Shown one piece after another: positions 19,673-27,244 of a DNA stretch of 64,000 bases. The translations under genes and the position numbers were made by a program. Each line of letters begins with the position of its first letter. Within the stretch, counting starts at the first letter, position 1. The notes below the pieces were generated by a model, which worked only from the letters and a program-made list of their open reading frames with translations, ran no database searches and was not told where the DNA came from. Source of the stretch: Fimbriimonadaceae bacterium (GTDB lineage: Bacteria; Armatimonadota; Fimbriimonadia; Fimbriimonadales; Fimbriimonadaceae); assembly GCA_022843485.1 (NCBI GenBank), contig JALHNM010000010.1:1-64000 (forward strand), in the 5' to 3' direction.

Positions 19673-21616
19673 TCAGTTCGTTGCTGTCTTTTTGAGCGGC
19701 ATGTCGAGCGCGGCGATTGCCGATCGAATGCCTTCTGCGGTCGAGAAGCCCGTCTCCTCGGCCCACGTGATCAGGTTCTCGGTGTCGATGATGCGGTACC
19801 AGATCTGTCTTCCCTGCTTGTCCCGGAGCTGCGCTCGAGTCCCCGTCGAGAGACCGGCGATCGCCTGCGACACGCGGCTCGAGGTCGGCGTCGGCGTGCT
19901 CGTCGGGTAGAGGCCCCAGTGGTCCACGAACACCTTCGTGTTCACCGCCAAGGCCCCCTCATGCGCGCGGATGAGCGCCCGGTTCTCCATCGCCATCAGC
20001 TTGCTCGGGTCGAGCAGGTAGCTCACCAGCCAGTTGCAGATCGCGCTCCTGATGCCGGTGCTCGTGGTCAGCGACCTGGCCAGCTCGCTCGCGCCGCCCG
20101 ATGCGATGAGCCGCGAGTGCCGCTTCACCACGATCGTGTCGCGCAGGTAGAGCGCGTGCTCCGCGATGAGATCTCGCTCCACCCACGACTCGGCGATCTG
20201 CCCGTGCTTGACCCGCAGGTCCTCCAAGTACGCAGCCGCGACTTGGTCCGTGTGGATGTAAAAAAATCTCTCGACGAGCGCGGCGATGTCGTTGATCGTC
20301 ATGTGCTCGTTGCTGCTGAGGAGCTCGCGGTTGTTCGCCGCCAAGATCAGCCGCACGCTCCCCTTCACCACTGCGGCCGGCAAGAACTTCCGCTTCAACG
20401 GCCGCTGCCGTGCCTGGATGAACTCTCGGATCTCCCCCGTGCGCACGCGGCCTCGGAAGTCCTTCGGCGCCACCTCGTCCCCGAACACCAGCGGGCACTG
20501 CAAGAGCGCCTCGTTGAAGTTCTGCCCGAGCACGTCCTCGAAGTTGCTGGGCCCCGACTTGCTCCAGATCCGCGCCAGGCCGCTCGCGAGCAGCGTCTTG
20601 CCCGTGCCCGGAGGTCCTTCGAGGTAGAGCGCGCTCGAGGGCTCCTTGAGCAGCGTGACGCCCGCGATCCACTCGAGCAGCCTCGGGTACTCCTTGCCCG
20701 CCATCAGCCGCAACCAGCGATCGATGTCCCGGTGCTCCTTGGGCTGGATGTCCCGGATCGGGCACGGCGCCTCGGTGAACACGTTCGCGGTCGAGTCGAA
20801 GTAGCAGTAGTTCGCCGTCAGGTCGGCGACGATGCTCGAGGCGACCTCGCCGTACTCGCGCACGAGTTCCGCCGAGGTCTTGGCCCGCGTCGCCTTCTCG
20901 GTCGTGATGTCGAACGACACGCCCACGCTCGCGGCGGGCGCGAGGATGCTCCGCGCCGCGTTCGCCATGTCGTCGAGCGTGTAGGGGCCCCGGTAGTTCC
21001 CCTCCCTGCACACCCCGTCCTCGTCGGAGATCCCTCCGAACAGGTAGAAGCTCTTGCCCTTCTGGATGATCCAGCGCCGCTTCATCGACCCCTCGAGCTG
21101 CTCCTCGAACGCGCGAATCTCGGCTTCGGTGTAGGGCGTGTCGCGCTGCCCGCGGAAGTACGCGGCGATCCGAGAGTCCCGATCGACCTCGGTCCTGCTG
21201 CGCTCCTGCTGCTTGCGCCGCACCAGCTTCTCGAGCGCGTCCTCGAGGCTCGGGCCGTCCATCCCCATCTGGTGCAGGCTCGGGGCGAGCAGCTGCCCCA
21301 CGCTCTCGGGGCTCGCGTACGGGTGCTTCTCGGCGATCGTCGCGCACACCCGGAACAGCATCGTGTCCCGGCCCCCCGGCGCGGCGAAGGGCAGCCCGTC
21401 GCAGATCGCTCTGAGAGCCTCGACGATCTCGAGCTTCCCCTGCTTCTTGCTCCGGCTCCAGACCTTGGCGATCTCCCGCAGCTCGTGCTTGGTCAGATCG
21501 TACTGGGCGGGCTCGGGGCCCTTGATCTCACGGTAGGCGACCGCGACCTTGTTCCACGCCGGATCTTCAGGAGGAGCCGTGCGGATCAGCTCGTCGATGT
21601 CGATCGCGAGTTGCAC
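19673..21616 (-). CDS. Phage SF3/D5-type replicative helicase (AAA+ ATPase)
   Basis: A 647-residue protein with an N-terminal helical region and a C-terminal ATPase: Walker A LEGPPGTGKTLL (334-341 core), Walker B PLVFGDEV (Asp380, Glu381), sensor-like LILAANNRELL (about 424-434). The order after a separate AEP primase matches phage and plasmid primase-helicase pairs of the D5/VapE type. A GTG start at 21614-21616 abuts the primase stop. It probably loads at the origin candidate near 22.5 kb and unwinds DNA for the family A polymerase. Confidence 0.75.
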   Translation of the reverse strand: MQLAIDIDELIRTAPPEDPAWNKVAVAYREIKGPEPAQYDLTKHELREIAKVWSRSKKQGKLEIVEALRAICDGLPFAAPGGRDTMLFRVCATIAEKHPYASPESVGQLLAPSLHQMGMDGPSLEDALEKLVRRKQQERSRTEVDRDSRIAAYFRGQRDTPYTEAEIRAFEEQLEGSMKRRWIIQKGKSFYLFGGISDEDGVCREGNYRGPYTLDDMANAARSILAPAASVGVSFDITTEKATRAKTSAELVREYGEVASSIVADLTANYCYFDSTANVFTEAPCPIRDIQPKEHRDIDRWLRLMAGKEYPRLLEWIAGVTLLKEPSSALYLEGPPGTGKTLLASGLARIWSKSGPSNFEDVLGQNFNEALLQCPLVFGDEVAPKDFRGRVRTGEIREFIQARQRPLKRKFLPAAVVKGSVRLILAANNRELLSSNEHMTINDIAALVERFFYIHTDQVAAAYLEDLRVKHGQIAESWVERDLIAEHALYLRDTIVVKRHSRLIASGGASELARSLTTSTGIRSAICNWLVSYLLDPSKLMAMENRALIRAHEGALAVNTKVFVDHWGLYPTSTPTPTSSRVSQAIAGLSTGTRAQLRDKQGRQIWYRIIDTENLITWAEETGFSTAEGIRSAIAALDMPLKKTATN

Positions 21617-22267
21617 TCAGCGCACCACTCCGCCCCAAAGATGCCGCCCGAGCGACTGGTCGATGTAGATCGGCTGGGCCGGTGGGTTCGCAGGATGCGC
21701 GGGGACGAAGTAGCAGTGCGTCGCGTCCACGCAGCTCCGGTCGGCGATCGCCCGCTTCCACGCGTAGCGCTTCTGGAGGGCGTGGCTGACCGTCCTCCAC
21801 TCGTCGATGCCCACCGGGCGGGAGAACGGCACCACGAGGCGCCCACGCACCAGCTCGGGGCCTTCCTGGGGCTCCCAGGCGGACGCGAAGCGGTCTGGGG
21901 TGCTCGCGGGCGTCTTGCGCGAGGCCCGGAGCGCCTTGAGGGCTTCCTGGGTCTTGATGGGGTCCCCGTGCGACCAGCTCGAGCAGAACATGAAGGGCAC
22001 GTCCATGCGCCCAAGGAGCTCGGCGATGTCGTCCATGGGCACGTCGTCGTAGTCGAAGACCCCGAAGTGCACGCGCATGGCGTTCGGCAGGTCCTTCTTC
22101 GTCCCCGGGGGCCACTCGCACGGCGAGAACATCGGGATCCCCATCTTTCGCGGGTACGGCCGCGGGGGCCCGAGCGCCGCGACCAGCTCAGGGAAGCTCG
22201 CGTACTGGGCCACCGTCCGCTGCGCCGCAGTGGGGTGCTCGTTCGGAAACCACGTGGCGCTGATCAC
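21617..22267 (-). CDS. Archaeo-eukaryotic-type primase/PrimPol
   Basis: The GTG at 22265-22267 (VISATWFPNEHP) is chosen; a TTG-initiated extension to 22486 would read through a long inverted repeat. Residues show the AEP pattern: FDYDD (Asp72, Asp74), SWSHGD (His100), RGRLVVPFSRPV (141-152) and SCVDATHCYFVPA (Asp181). At 216 residues it is a catalytic core without its own helicase, which is the next gene. It would make primers for phage replication, starting from the adjacent iteron region. Confidence 0.75.
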   Translation of the reverse strand: MISATWFPNEHPTAAQRTVAQYASFPELVAALGPPRPYPRKMGIPMFSPCEWPPGTKKDLPNAMRVHFGVFDYDDVPMDDIAELLGRMDVPFMFCSSWSHGDPIKTQEALKALRASRKTPASTPDRFASAWEPQEGPELVRGRLVVPFSRPVGIDEWRTVSHALQKRYAWKRAIADRSCVDATHCYFVPAHPANPPAQPIYIDQSLGRHLWGGVVR

Positions 22268-22334
22268 AAGACGACGCTCCCTAGGGCACCCCAAGAGGCG
22301 GGCGCCTTCACTCTCTGCTCGGGGGTTTCTCGTT

Positions 22335-22438
22335 CGCTCGAGGGTGAAGGCCAGGCCGGACAGGTTGCACCGGGGTGTCCAAGCAGAAGGGGAGGTCTGC
22401 GCCACCACGACCGTCTGTCTGGCCTGCACCCTCGAGCG
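22335..22438. repeat. Long inverted repeat in the primase leader
   Basis: CGCTCGAGGGTGAAGGCCAG at 22335-22354 pairs with 22419-22438 at 19 of 20 positions across a 64-base loop. It lies 70-170 bases upstream of the primase start and would form a stable hairpin in the leader RNA, or a cruciform. Likely control of primase expression or part of the origin. Confidence 0.7.
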
Positions 22439-22541
22439 AGCGAGTGGTGCGAGGGGTGTTCTACCGATCGAGAGCGAGGGCGTCAAGCACGATCGGCGCC
22501 CGCCCCCTCGCGACGGGCTCCCGGGCCCGTTCGGGGGTCGT

Positions 22542-22774
22542 TGTCACCACTGTCACCACTGTTTCAGCAGAAGGGGGTCTCAAACCATATAGGGGGTACT
22601 ACACTTTTTTGACTACATTATCCTACTTTCGGTGTAGTTTTTCTATCTCCTTACTAATATGAAGAAAAAGCTGGTGACAGTGGTGACATTGGGGTTTGGA
22701 GGCCTGTTTATAGGGGTCTGCCTGTCACCACCTCTGTCACCATCGCTCGATTTCAGGTGGTGACAGTGGTGACA
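22542..22774. repeat. GGTGACA iterons, candidate replication origin
   Basis: Four sites match TGGTGACAGTGGTGACA: 22542-22558 (reverse), 22672-22688 (forward), 22723-22742 (reverse, 3 extra bases) and 22758-22774 (forward). They give eight GGTGACA half-sites with 9-bp periodicity, set in AT-rich DNA just upstream of the primase-helicase genes. Iterons next to replication genes typically bind an initiator; a repressor-operator array is the alternative. Confidence 0.7.
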
Positions 22775-23000
22775 AAAACTACCGTGCGAGCACAAAACGC
22801 GCAGTGTGGTTGTAAATACCTACATCCACCTACTTTTGGGGTAGTTTTTTGGCTGTGAGAAACCTCTCCACCTTTTTGACTACATCTGCGCTCAAACACT
22901 TATTCTTTTTCTCACACATTTTTGGGCTAGTTTTGCTTAGTTTAGTTTTTTCCGGCCGGCTTTGTGAAAATCCTCACGCACTTTTACGGTACTTTTACAC

Positions 23001-23034
23001 CTATCTTCTGATAGGACGGCCTATCGCCCGATAG
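23001..23034. repeat. Tandem CTATC-GATAG hairpins
   Basis: CTATCTTCTGATAG (23001-23014) and CTATCGCCCGATAG (23021-23034) are two small palindromes with identical arms and different 4-base loops, 20 bp apart, so on the same face of the helix. Probably a pair of operators. Confidence 0.55.
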
Positions 23035-23088
23035 TTGCACTGCGTTTTCTCATAAAGTTTCGTCAACGATTTCGACACCCGCCTTTTT

Positions 23089-23118
23089 CGTAGTCGCTTT
23101 GTAGTTGACGCGACTACG
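23089..23118. promoter_or_regulatory. Inverted pair of the CGTAGTCGC motif
   Basis: CGTAGTCGC (23089-23097) and its exact complement GCGACTACG (23110-23118) flank GTAGTTGA. The same 9-mer appears in upstream regions at 13132 and 19414, with close variants at 31619, 42066 and 44634. It immediately precedes the first rightward gene and is a likely operator. Confidence 0.6.
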
Positions 23119-23141
23119 GAGGTCGGGCACACCTCGCCGGT

Positions 23142-23501
23142 ATGACGAAATCGTCGAATCCCGAAAACGAAACCCCCGTCCACCCCGTCCACCCCGACCA
23201 GGAGATCATCGACTTCTTCCTCGCCTGCGCCCAGGACGCCCGAGAGGGCCGTGTCCTCTTCGTGATGGCCTCGGTCGGGGTCGTGAAGCCGCCCGCACCC
23301 CGGGGGCCCCTCGACCCCGCCGGGCCCCCCGCCAACCGCTTCGCCGTGAACGTCGGAGCGTTCGTCGCCTCGCGCACGCAGCTCGTCGAGCCCGTGAGCC
23401 TCGCCTCCGCCTGCGAGGACGTGCGCCGGGGTGCGGCCTACGCCGCCGACCAAGTCACCGCCCGGTGCGCCGCCGCGCTCCCTCAGGAGCCGCCGTCGTG
23501 A
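23142..23501 (+). CDS. First gene of the rightward accessory operon, 119 aa
   Basis: Begins MTKSSNPENETPVHPVHPDQ, then a helix EIIDFFLACAQDAREG and a Pro-rich loop. No family recognised. GGAGG lies some 20 bases before the ATG, so the ribosome binding site is poorly placed. The stop overlaps the next gene's GTG. Confidence 0.5.
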   Translation: MTKSSNPENETPVHPVHPDQEIIDFFLACAQDAREGRVLFVMASVGVVKPPAPRGPLDPAGPPANRFAVNVGAFVASRTQLVEPVSLASACEDVRRGAAYAADQVTARCAAALPQEPPS

Positions 23502-23644
23502 AGAAGGAACGCGAGGATGCGATCTTCGGGTGCGGATGCGCGAGCGTGATGCTGCTCGGCGTCCTTCTGGCGAAGCTGGCGTTCATCGCCGTGATCGTCG
23601 GCGTCGTGGTGTGGGCCCTCCGCGCGGCGGGGGTGTCCTTGTGA
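23498..23644 (+). CDS. Small membrane protein, 48 aa
   Basis: A GTG start overlaps the previous stop (GTGA). After VKKEREDAIFGCGCASVMLL the rest is hydrophobic (LAFIAVIVGVVVWALRAAG), giving one long or two short membrane helices. Overlaps the next gene by four bases. Function unknown. Confidence 0.6.
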   Translation: MKKEREDAIFGCGCASVMLLGVLLAKLAFIAVIVGVVVWALRAAGVSL

Positions 23645-24108
23645 ACCGCGAGGCCTTCAGCGCCATCACGCTCGCTCAGGTCCAGTACCTGGAGGCGAAC
23701 GGCTGGCAGAGGGGTCGCGAGGAAGGTACGTGGACCGAGCCCCAGTGCTTGGGGCGGCGCGGGCGGACCTTGGAGTTCGGGCACGCCGTCAACTCTCAGC
23801 TGTACCACGACCGCAACTGGGTCAAGATAGCACCTGCCGACACCCCGCCCTCGTTGATGCAGAGGCTCGAGTGGCAGTACGGGGAGATCCGCAGGGAGTG
23901 GCCTCAGCGCCACGAGCCCGGCTACCGGACTAGCTCGCGCAGGCGTCGTCAGGACATCCGCGGACGCATTCGGACCATCGCTCGTCTTCAAGCGGAGGGT
24001 GGGGTCGCTCTGACGCGGGTGGAGAAGTGCAGGCTCGAGCGCGCCATGCATGCCAAGCATCACCGGGAGACGGGCTGCCCTTGCGGCAAGGAAGGACCTC
24101 CGTACTGA
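23641..24108 (+). CDS. Basic protein, 155 aa, unknown function
   Basis: The GTG at 23641 (VNREAFSAITLAQVQYLEAN) overlaps the previous stop. The C-terminal half is basic (RTSSRRRRQDIRGRIRTIAR) and ends with a CPCGKEG metal-binding-like motif. A DNA- or RNA-associated role is possible; no family is recognised. Confidence 0.5.
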   Translation: MNREAFSAITLAQVQYLEANGWQRGREEGTWTEPQCLGRRGRTLEFGHAVNSQLYHDRNWVKIAPADTPPSLMQRLEWQYGEIRREWPQRHEPGYRTSSRRRRQDIRGRIRTIARLQAEGGVALTRVEKCRLERAMHAKHHRETGCPCGKEGPPY

Positions 24109-24251
24109 TCTGCCACACCTGTGGAAACCCACGACGCCTGGGCCGACACCACGAACTCTGCCCTGTACCGCACCGGCCTGTAGAGCGCCCCCTGCGCGCC
24201 TACCTGTGCGAGCCTTGCGAGGAAGCCCTCAAACGAAAGACCACCCCATGA
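24105..24251 (+). CDS. Zinc-ribbon micro-protein, probable non-AUG start
   Basis: The frame has two CxxC pairs (CHTC, CEPC) and runs to 24251, ending KRKTTP. No ATG, GTG or TTG lies at a sensible place, but a CTG at 24105-24107 overlaps the upstream stop (CTGA) and has GGAAGGA about eight bases before it. A GTG at 24027 would give 74 residues overlapping the upstream gene. The start is unresolved; the zinc ribbon is convincing. Confidence 0.45.
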   Translation: MICHTCGNPRRLGRHHELCPVPHRPVERPLRAYLCEPCEEALKRKTTP

Positions 24252-24838
24252 AACACCTCTTGCTCTTCATCCTCCTCCCCGCGTGCGTGTCGGTCGTGCC
24301 CTACCCGGACGGCGGCACGGACGCGCAGACGCCCGACGCGGGCGTGCTTGTCGAGGCCGACGGGGGCGACCGCGACACCTCGAGCCCGCCGGCCGACGTG
24401 CCGAGCCCGAGGGACGCGGGACCTCCGCCGGACATCCGCACGCCCGCGGGGTTCGCTCGAGCTGCGGGCGTGCTCATCTGCGAGGCGTGGGCGAGGTGCC
24501 CGAGCTGCACGTTGCCGGCGGGGGACTGCCCTGCGATGCGGGCGACGGGCGAGCTCGCGGTGCACGACCCCTTGGACTTCGACCCCGATCGAGCCGCCGC
24601 GTACCTCGAGCTGCTCGAGAGCGCGTACGCGTCGTGCGAGCAGGTGAGCCAGCTCGAGCACGCGACGATGTACCCGTACTGGGGCGACGGGATGCCTGGG
24701 GACCCGCCGGAGACGGGCACGCCGTGCACGAGCCCGGACGACTGCACGACGAGGAACTGCCAGCCTGTGGGGCTCTTCGCGGAGCGGCGCTGCGTCGCGC
24801 TGCCCGCAGCTTCTCCGAGGGGGCCGCTGTGTCTGTGA
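24248..24838 (+). CDS. Secreted lipoprotein, Cys-rich, DGG-type
   Basis: The ATG at 24248 overlaps the previous stop. MKHLLLFILLPAC is a short lipoprotein signal with the lipobox LPAC, followed by an Asp/Gly/Pro-rich stalk (DGGTDAQTPDAG, PSPRDAGPPP). The mature part has about nine Cys. Stalks of this kind are typical of surface lipoproteins in Polyangiales-type Myxococcota, so this is probably a host-derived gene. A lysogen-surface role such as superinfection exclusion is conceivable but not shown. Confidence 0.65.
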   Translation: MKHLLLFILLPACVSVVPYPDGGTDAQTPDAGVLVEADGGDRDTSSPPADVPSPRDAGPPPDIRTPAGFARAAGVLICEAWARCPSCTLPAGDCPAMRATGELAVHDPLDFDPDRAAAYLELLESAYASCEQVSQLEHATMYPYWGDGMPGDPPETGTPCTSPDDCTTRNCQPVGLFAERRCVALPAASPRGPLCL

Positions 24839-24848
24839 AGGAGCAATC

Positions 24849-25598
24849 ATGAGCAGGGATGCAACAGGACTCTATTCGGGTTGGGCGGTGCGTTTGGTTG
24901 CTTGCCCCGTGTGCGGTGCTGCGAAGGGCGCGGCGTGCGACGTGGCCGTCGAGGGCTACGCCGAGCACGGCGTGCACTGGGACCGCACCGAGAGCGTGCC
25001 TGCGGGCGCGACCGAGGAGGCCGCAAGCACTGCCGTCTACACAACCCCGGACGGGGAGGTGCGGGACATGGCGGAGATCAACAAAGCGCTTCAGGAGGAG
25101 GGTCGGGACGAGTGCTTGCTGCACTTCGCCATCGAGGCGATCGACAACCCCCGGGACGCGGCGCACTTCGCGCTGCTCGAGAAGGTGCTCGCGGAGTACG
25201 GCGTGCCCGAGAACGCGCATGTGGGCTCCCCTGCCATGGTGGGGAACCGCAGGCTGCAGATCGAGTGGGCGGCCGCGCAGGCGCTCGAGGCGTTGCAGCT
25301 CGTTCCTGACGAGGAACGGCGCGTCCGCATGATGGCGATCATGACCGTGAGCAACGTGCTCGAGGCGCTCAAGGACGGGGGTGAGTGGCCGCCGAAGGGT
25401 ACTTCTCCGAAGCCGCCGCTCGGCGAGCCGCCGGCGTGGCTGAAGCGCGAGCAGCGCCTCGAGCAGTACCGCCAAGAACTCGCGGACATAGGTGGCCGCC
25501 TGGAGCGCGGGCAAGCGCGTTCGATCCGAGAGCTACTCGAGCTTTGCCGCGAGCTCTGCATCGAGAACGAGAAGCTGAGGAAGGGGACACCGACATGA
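24849..25598 (+). CDS. Zinc-finger N-terminus plus helical domain, 249 aa
   Basis: The ATG at 24849 follows AAGGAGCAATC. Residues 17-45 (VACPVCGAAKGAACDV then EGYAEHGVHWDR) have the CPxCGA-x-C-x-H pattern common in small phage zinc proteins. From about residue 75 the protein is helical (DMAEINKALQEEGRDECLL) and ends in a coiled coil (LERGQARSIRELLELCRELC). It may be a fusion of two once separate genes. Confidence 0.55.
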   Translation: MSRDATGLYSGWAVRLVACPVCGAAKGAACDVAVEGYAEHGVHWDRTESVPAGATEEAASTAVYTTPDGEVRDMAEINKALQEEGRDECLLHFAIEAIDNPRDAAHFALLEKVLAEYGVPENAHVGSPAMVGNRRLQIEWAAAQALEALQLVPDEERRVRMMAIMTVSNVLEALKDGGEWPPKGTSPKPPLGEPPAWLKREQRLEQYRQELADIGGRLERGQARSIRELLELCRELCIENEKLRKGTPT

Positions 25599-26269
25599 CG
25601 ACCCCGCGCATCACCGCGCTCTCTTTGCGGCGCTGGCCCCCGGACCTCAGCGCTTTGCCTCTCGAGCACCAGATCCGTCCGCACACCCACCGTTTCCTCG
25701 TCTCGGGCAAGGTCGAGGACGTGCAGGATCGGTTCCTCACGGTGCAGATCGAGCGCCGGCCTTCCTATCGGATCCAGGTCGCGATGCCGAAGTTCCTCGA
25801 GCACGGACTCAAGCCCGGGGATCGCATTAGCGAGGTGGGAGTGCTTGGGCGCCGCTTCCGGGGGCCCATCCACAACCGGCACCAGGAGCTGACGTTCTTC
25901 GTGCGACCGCGCGAGGAGCCCCAGGACGACGGCAACCCCTTCGCCACGCACGAGACGAGGTTCGGTGTGCTCGGGACGCCGGAGGCGATGGACGAGAGCG
26001 TGTGGTGGACGACGGCGCTCGGGGAGCGGATGCGGGCACAGCAGATGTCGGACTCGCATCTGGCGCACGTGCTGCAGCTCATCTTGCGCCAGACGCTCTT
26101 GCGCCTGGCGATGGGCGATCGCTTCAAGCGTTCGCTCGCGCGCCCGGAGGACGCGAAGCTCTTCCTGACGGTTGCGCGGAGTCGTTTCTTGCGGCACGCG
26201 CTCAAGGAATGGGAGCGGCGCAAGTTGCCGTGGTGGGGTACTTTTCAGGGCGAGGCGCAGACGACATGA
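25595..26269 (+). CDS. Protein of 224 aa, unknown function
   Basis: The ATG at 25595 overlaps the previous stop (ATGA). The N-terminal half looks like a small beta barrel (HRFLVSGKVEDVQDRFLTV, YRIQVAMPKFLEHGLKPGD), the C-terminal half is helical and basic (QLILRQTLLRLAMGDRFKRS). Possibly an OB- or PilZ-like domain plus a helical tail, but I cannot assign a family. Confidence 0.5.
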   Translation: MTTPRITALSLRRWPPDLSALPLEHQIRPHTHRFLVSGKVEDVQDRFLTVQIERRPSYRIQVAMPKFLEHGLKPGDRISEVGVLGRRFRGPIHNRHQELTFFVRPREEPQDDGNPFATHETRFGVLGTPEAMDESVWWTTALGERMRAQQMSDSHLAHVLQLILRQTLLRLAMGDRFKRSLARPEDAKLFLTVARSRFLRHALKEWERRKLPWWGTFQGEAQTT

Positions 26270-26715
26270 GCCCCATCATCAACCCCACCGGGGAGTACAG
26301 CTTCATCACCGAGCGTCTCGCGATCGGCGGGGTGCGTGCGTACGGGCTCGGCACGGAGCTCGCGAGGAACTTCGACTTCGCCGTGAACGTGGCGGAGGAG
26401 ATCGAGAAGGCGATGCTGACGAAGCCCTCGCACCACATCGCGAGCATGCACTGCGGGTTCGACGACACGCACAAGCTCGCGCCCGAGCTGCCGAAGATCG
26501 AGCGCGCTGTCCAGCTCGTGCAGATGCACCGGGCGTTCGGCAGGCGCGTGCTCGTCACGTGCGCGCAAGGGCGCAACCGATCGGCGCTGGTCGTGGCGGA
26601 GACGCTGATCCGGGAGGGCGCGAGCCCCGAGTTCGTCGTGCGCACGATTCGCGAGCGGCGCGCGAACTCGCTCGCGAACACCACGTTCGTCGAGTGGCTG
26701 ATGAGGAAGCGGTGA
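26266..26715 (+). CDS. Dual-specificity-type protein phosphatase
   Basis: The 149-residue protein has VLVTCAQGRNRSALVV, the C-x5-R-S phosphate loop with Cys99 and Arg105 (His before Cys is replaced by Thr), and HCGFDDTHKLAPE at 62-74 supplying candidate general acid Asp66/67. It would dephosphorylate host or phage phosphoproteins (Ser/Thr/Tyr), of interest because Myxococcota are rich in Ser/Thr kinases. Overlaps the previous gene by four bases. Confidence 0.7.
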   Translation: MSPIINPTGEYSFITERLAIGGVRAYGLGTELARNFDFAVNVAEEIEKAMLTKPSHHIASMHCGFDDTHKLAPELPKIERAVQLVQMHRAFGRRVLVTCAQGRNRSALVVAETLIREGASPEFVVRTIRERRANSLANTTFVEWLMRKR

Positions 26716-26816
26716 TGGAGATGGAGGCATACTGGATCGGGGCCTGCACCGGCTTCGGCTGGGGCGCGGTCGCCACGGGTGTGCTCTTCGCGATGCTGTA
26801 CGGGCCTCGCCGGTGA
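26715..26816 (+). CDS. Membrane micro-protein, 33 aa
   Basis: MEMEAYWIGACTGFGWG continues into AVATGVLFAMLYGPRR, a single membrane helix with a basic end. The ATG overlaps the end of the phosphatase gene and the stop overlaps the next GTG start, so coupling supports it despite its size. Confidence 0.5.
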   Translation: MEMEAYWIGACTGFGWGAVATGVLFAMLYGPRR

Positions 26817-27244
26817 TCCTCGGGTTCACGGGCACGCGCGCGGGCATGACGGCGGCGCAGGCACGCGAGGTGCGCAAGATCTTCCAGGACCTGGGCCCAG
26901 CACTGACGCACGTCGCACACGGAGACTGCTTTGGAGCGGACATAGACTTCGATCGACTGGTCCGGCAGAGGCCGTACGACACGTGGCGGTTGATTCACCC
27001 CAGCGACATCGAGCACGACCGCGCGGACTGCGCGTACGAATCGAACCGAAACACCATCCGCTACCCTCCGCGCCCGCCTCTCGAACGGAACCGGGACATC
27101 GTGCTGCAGGCGGATCGGATGCTGGCGTGCCCGAAGGGCCCCGAGGAGCGGCGCTCGGGCACGTGGGCGACGGTGCGTGCCGCCGTGAAGGAGGGCAAGA
27201 AGGTGCTGATCATCATGCCAAATGGCGAGAGGAGCGAGCGATGA
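26813..27244 (+). CDS. SLOG-superfamily nucleotide-binding protein
   Basis: The 143-residue protein begins MILGFTGTRAGMTAAQ, then HGDCFGADIDFDRL and IHPSDIEHDRADC, and ends ADRMLACPKGPEERRSGTW and KVLIIMPNGER. GxTGTR, HGxxxGAD and SGTW are the features of DprA/LOG-like Rossmann proteins (DUF2493-type). Some relatives sense or process nucleotide-derived signals in anti-phage defence. Here it may act in nucleotide binding or signalling; its exact substrate is unknown. Confidence 0.65.
   Translation: MILGFTGTRAGMTAAQAREVRKIFQDLGPALTHVAHGDCFGADIDFDRLVRQRPYDTWRLIHPSDIEHDRADCAYESNRNTIRYPPRPPLERNRDIVLQADRMLACPKGPEERRSGTWATVRAAVKEGKKVLIIMPNGERSER

Larger units (their letters stand above)
22590..23141. 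promoter_or_regulatory. AT-rich divergent control region
   Basis: No gene is visible. The stretch separates the leftward replication operon from the rightward operon at 23142 and is much richer in A/T than its surroundings. It contains TTGACTACA at about 22609 and 22876, repeated GTAGTTTTT and CTAGTTTTG runs, tandem small hairpins and the 23089-23118 inverted repeat. Plausible rightward promoters start at the TTGACT sites (second one with CTTATT after 17 bases), but none is certain. Confidence 0.55.

Noticed and set aside
21617-22486. Primase starting at TTG 22486
   Set aside because: The extension is compositionally unlike a protein and runs through a 20-bp inverted repeat; the GTG at 22267 fits the family better.
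19637-22612. Long plus-strand open frame opposite the primase and helicase
   Set aside because: Same mirror effect; codon pattern and domain content belong to the minus strand.
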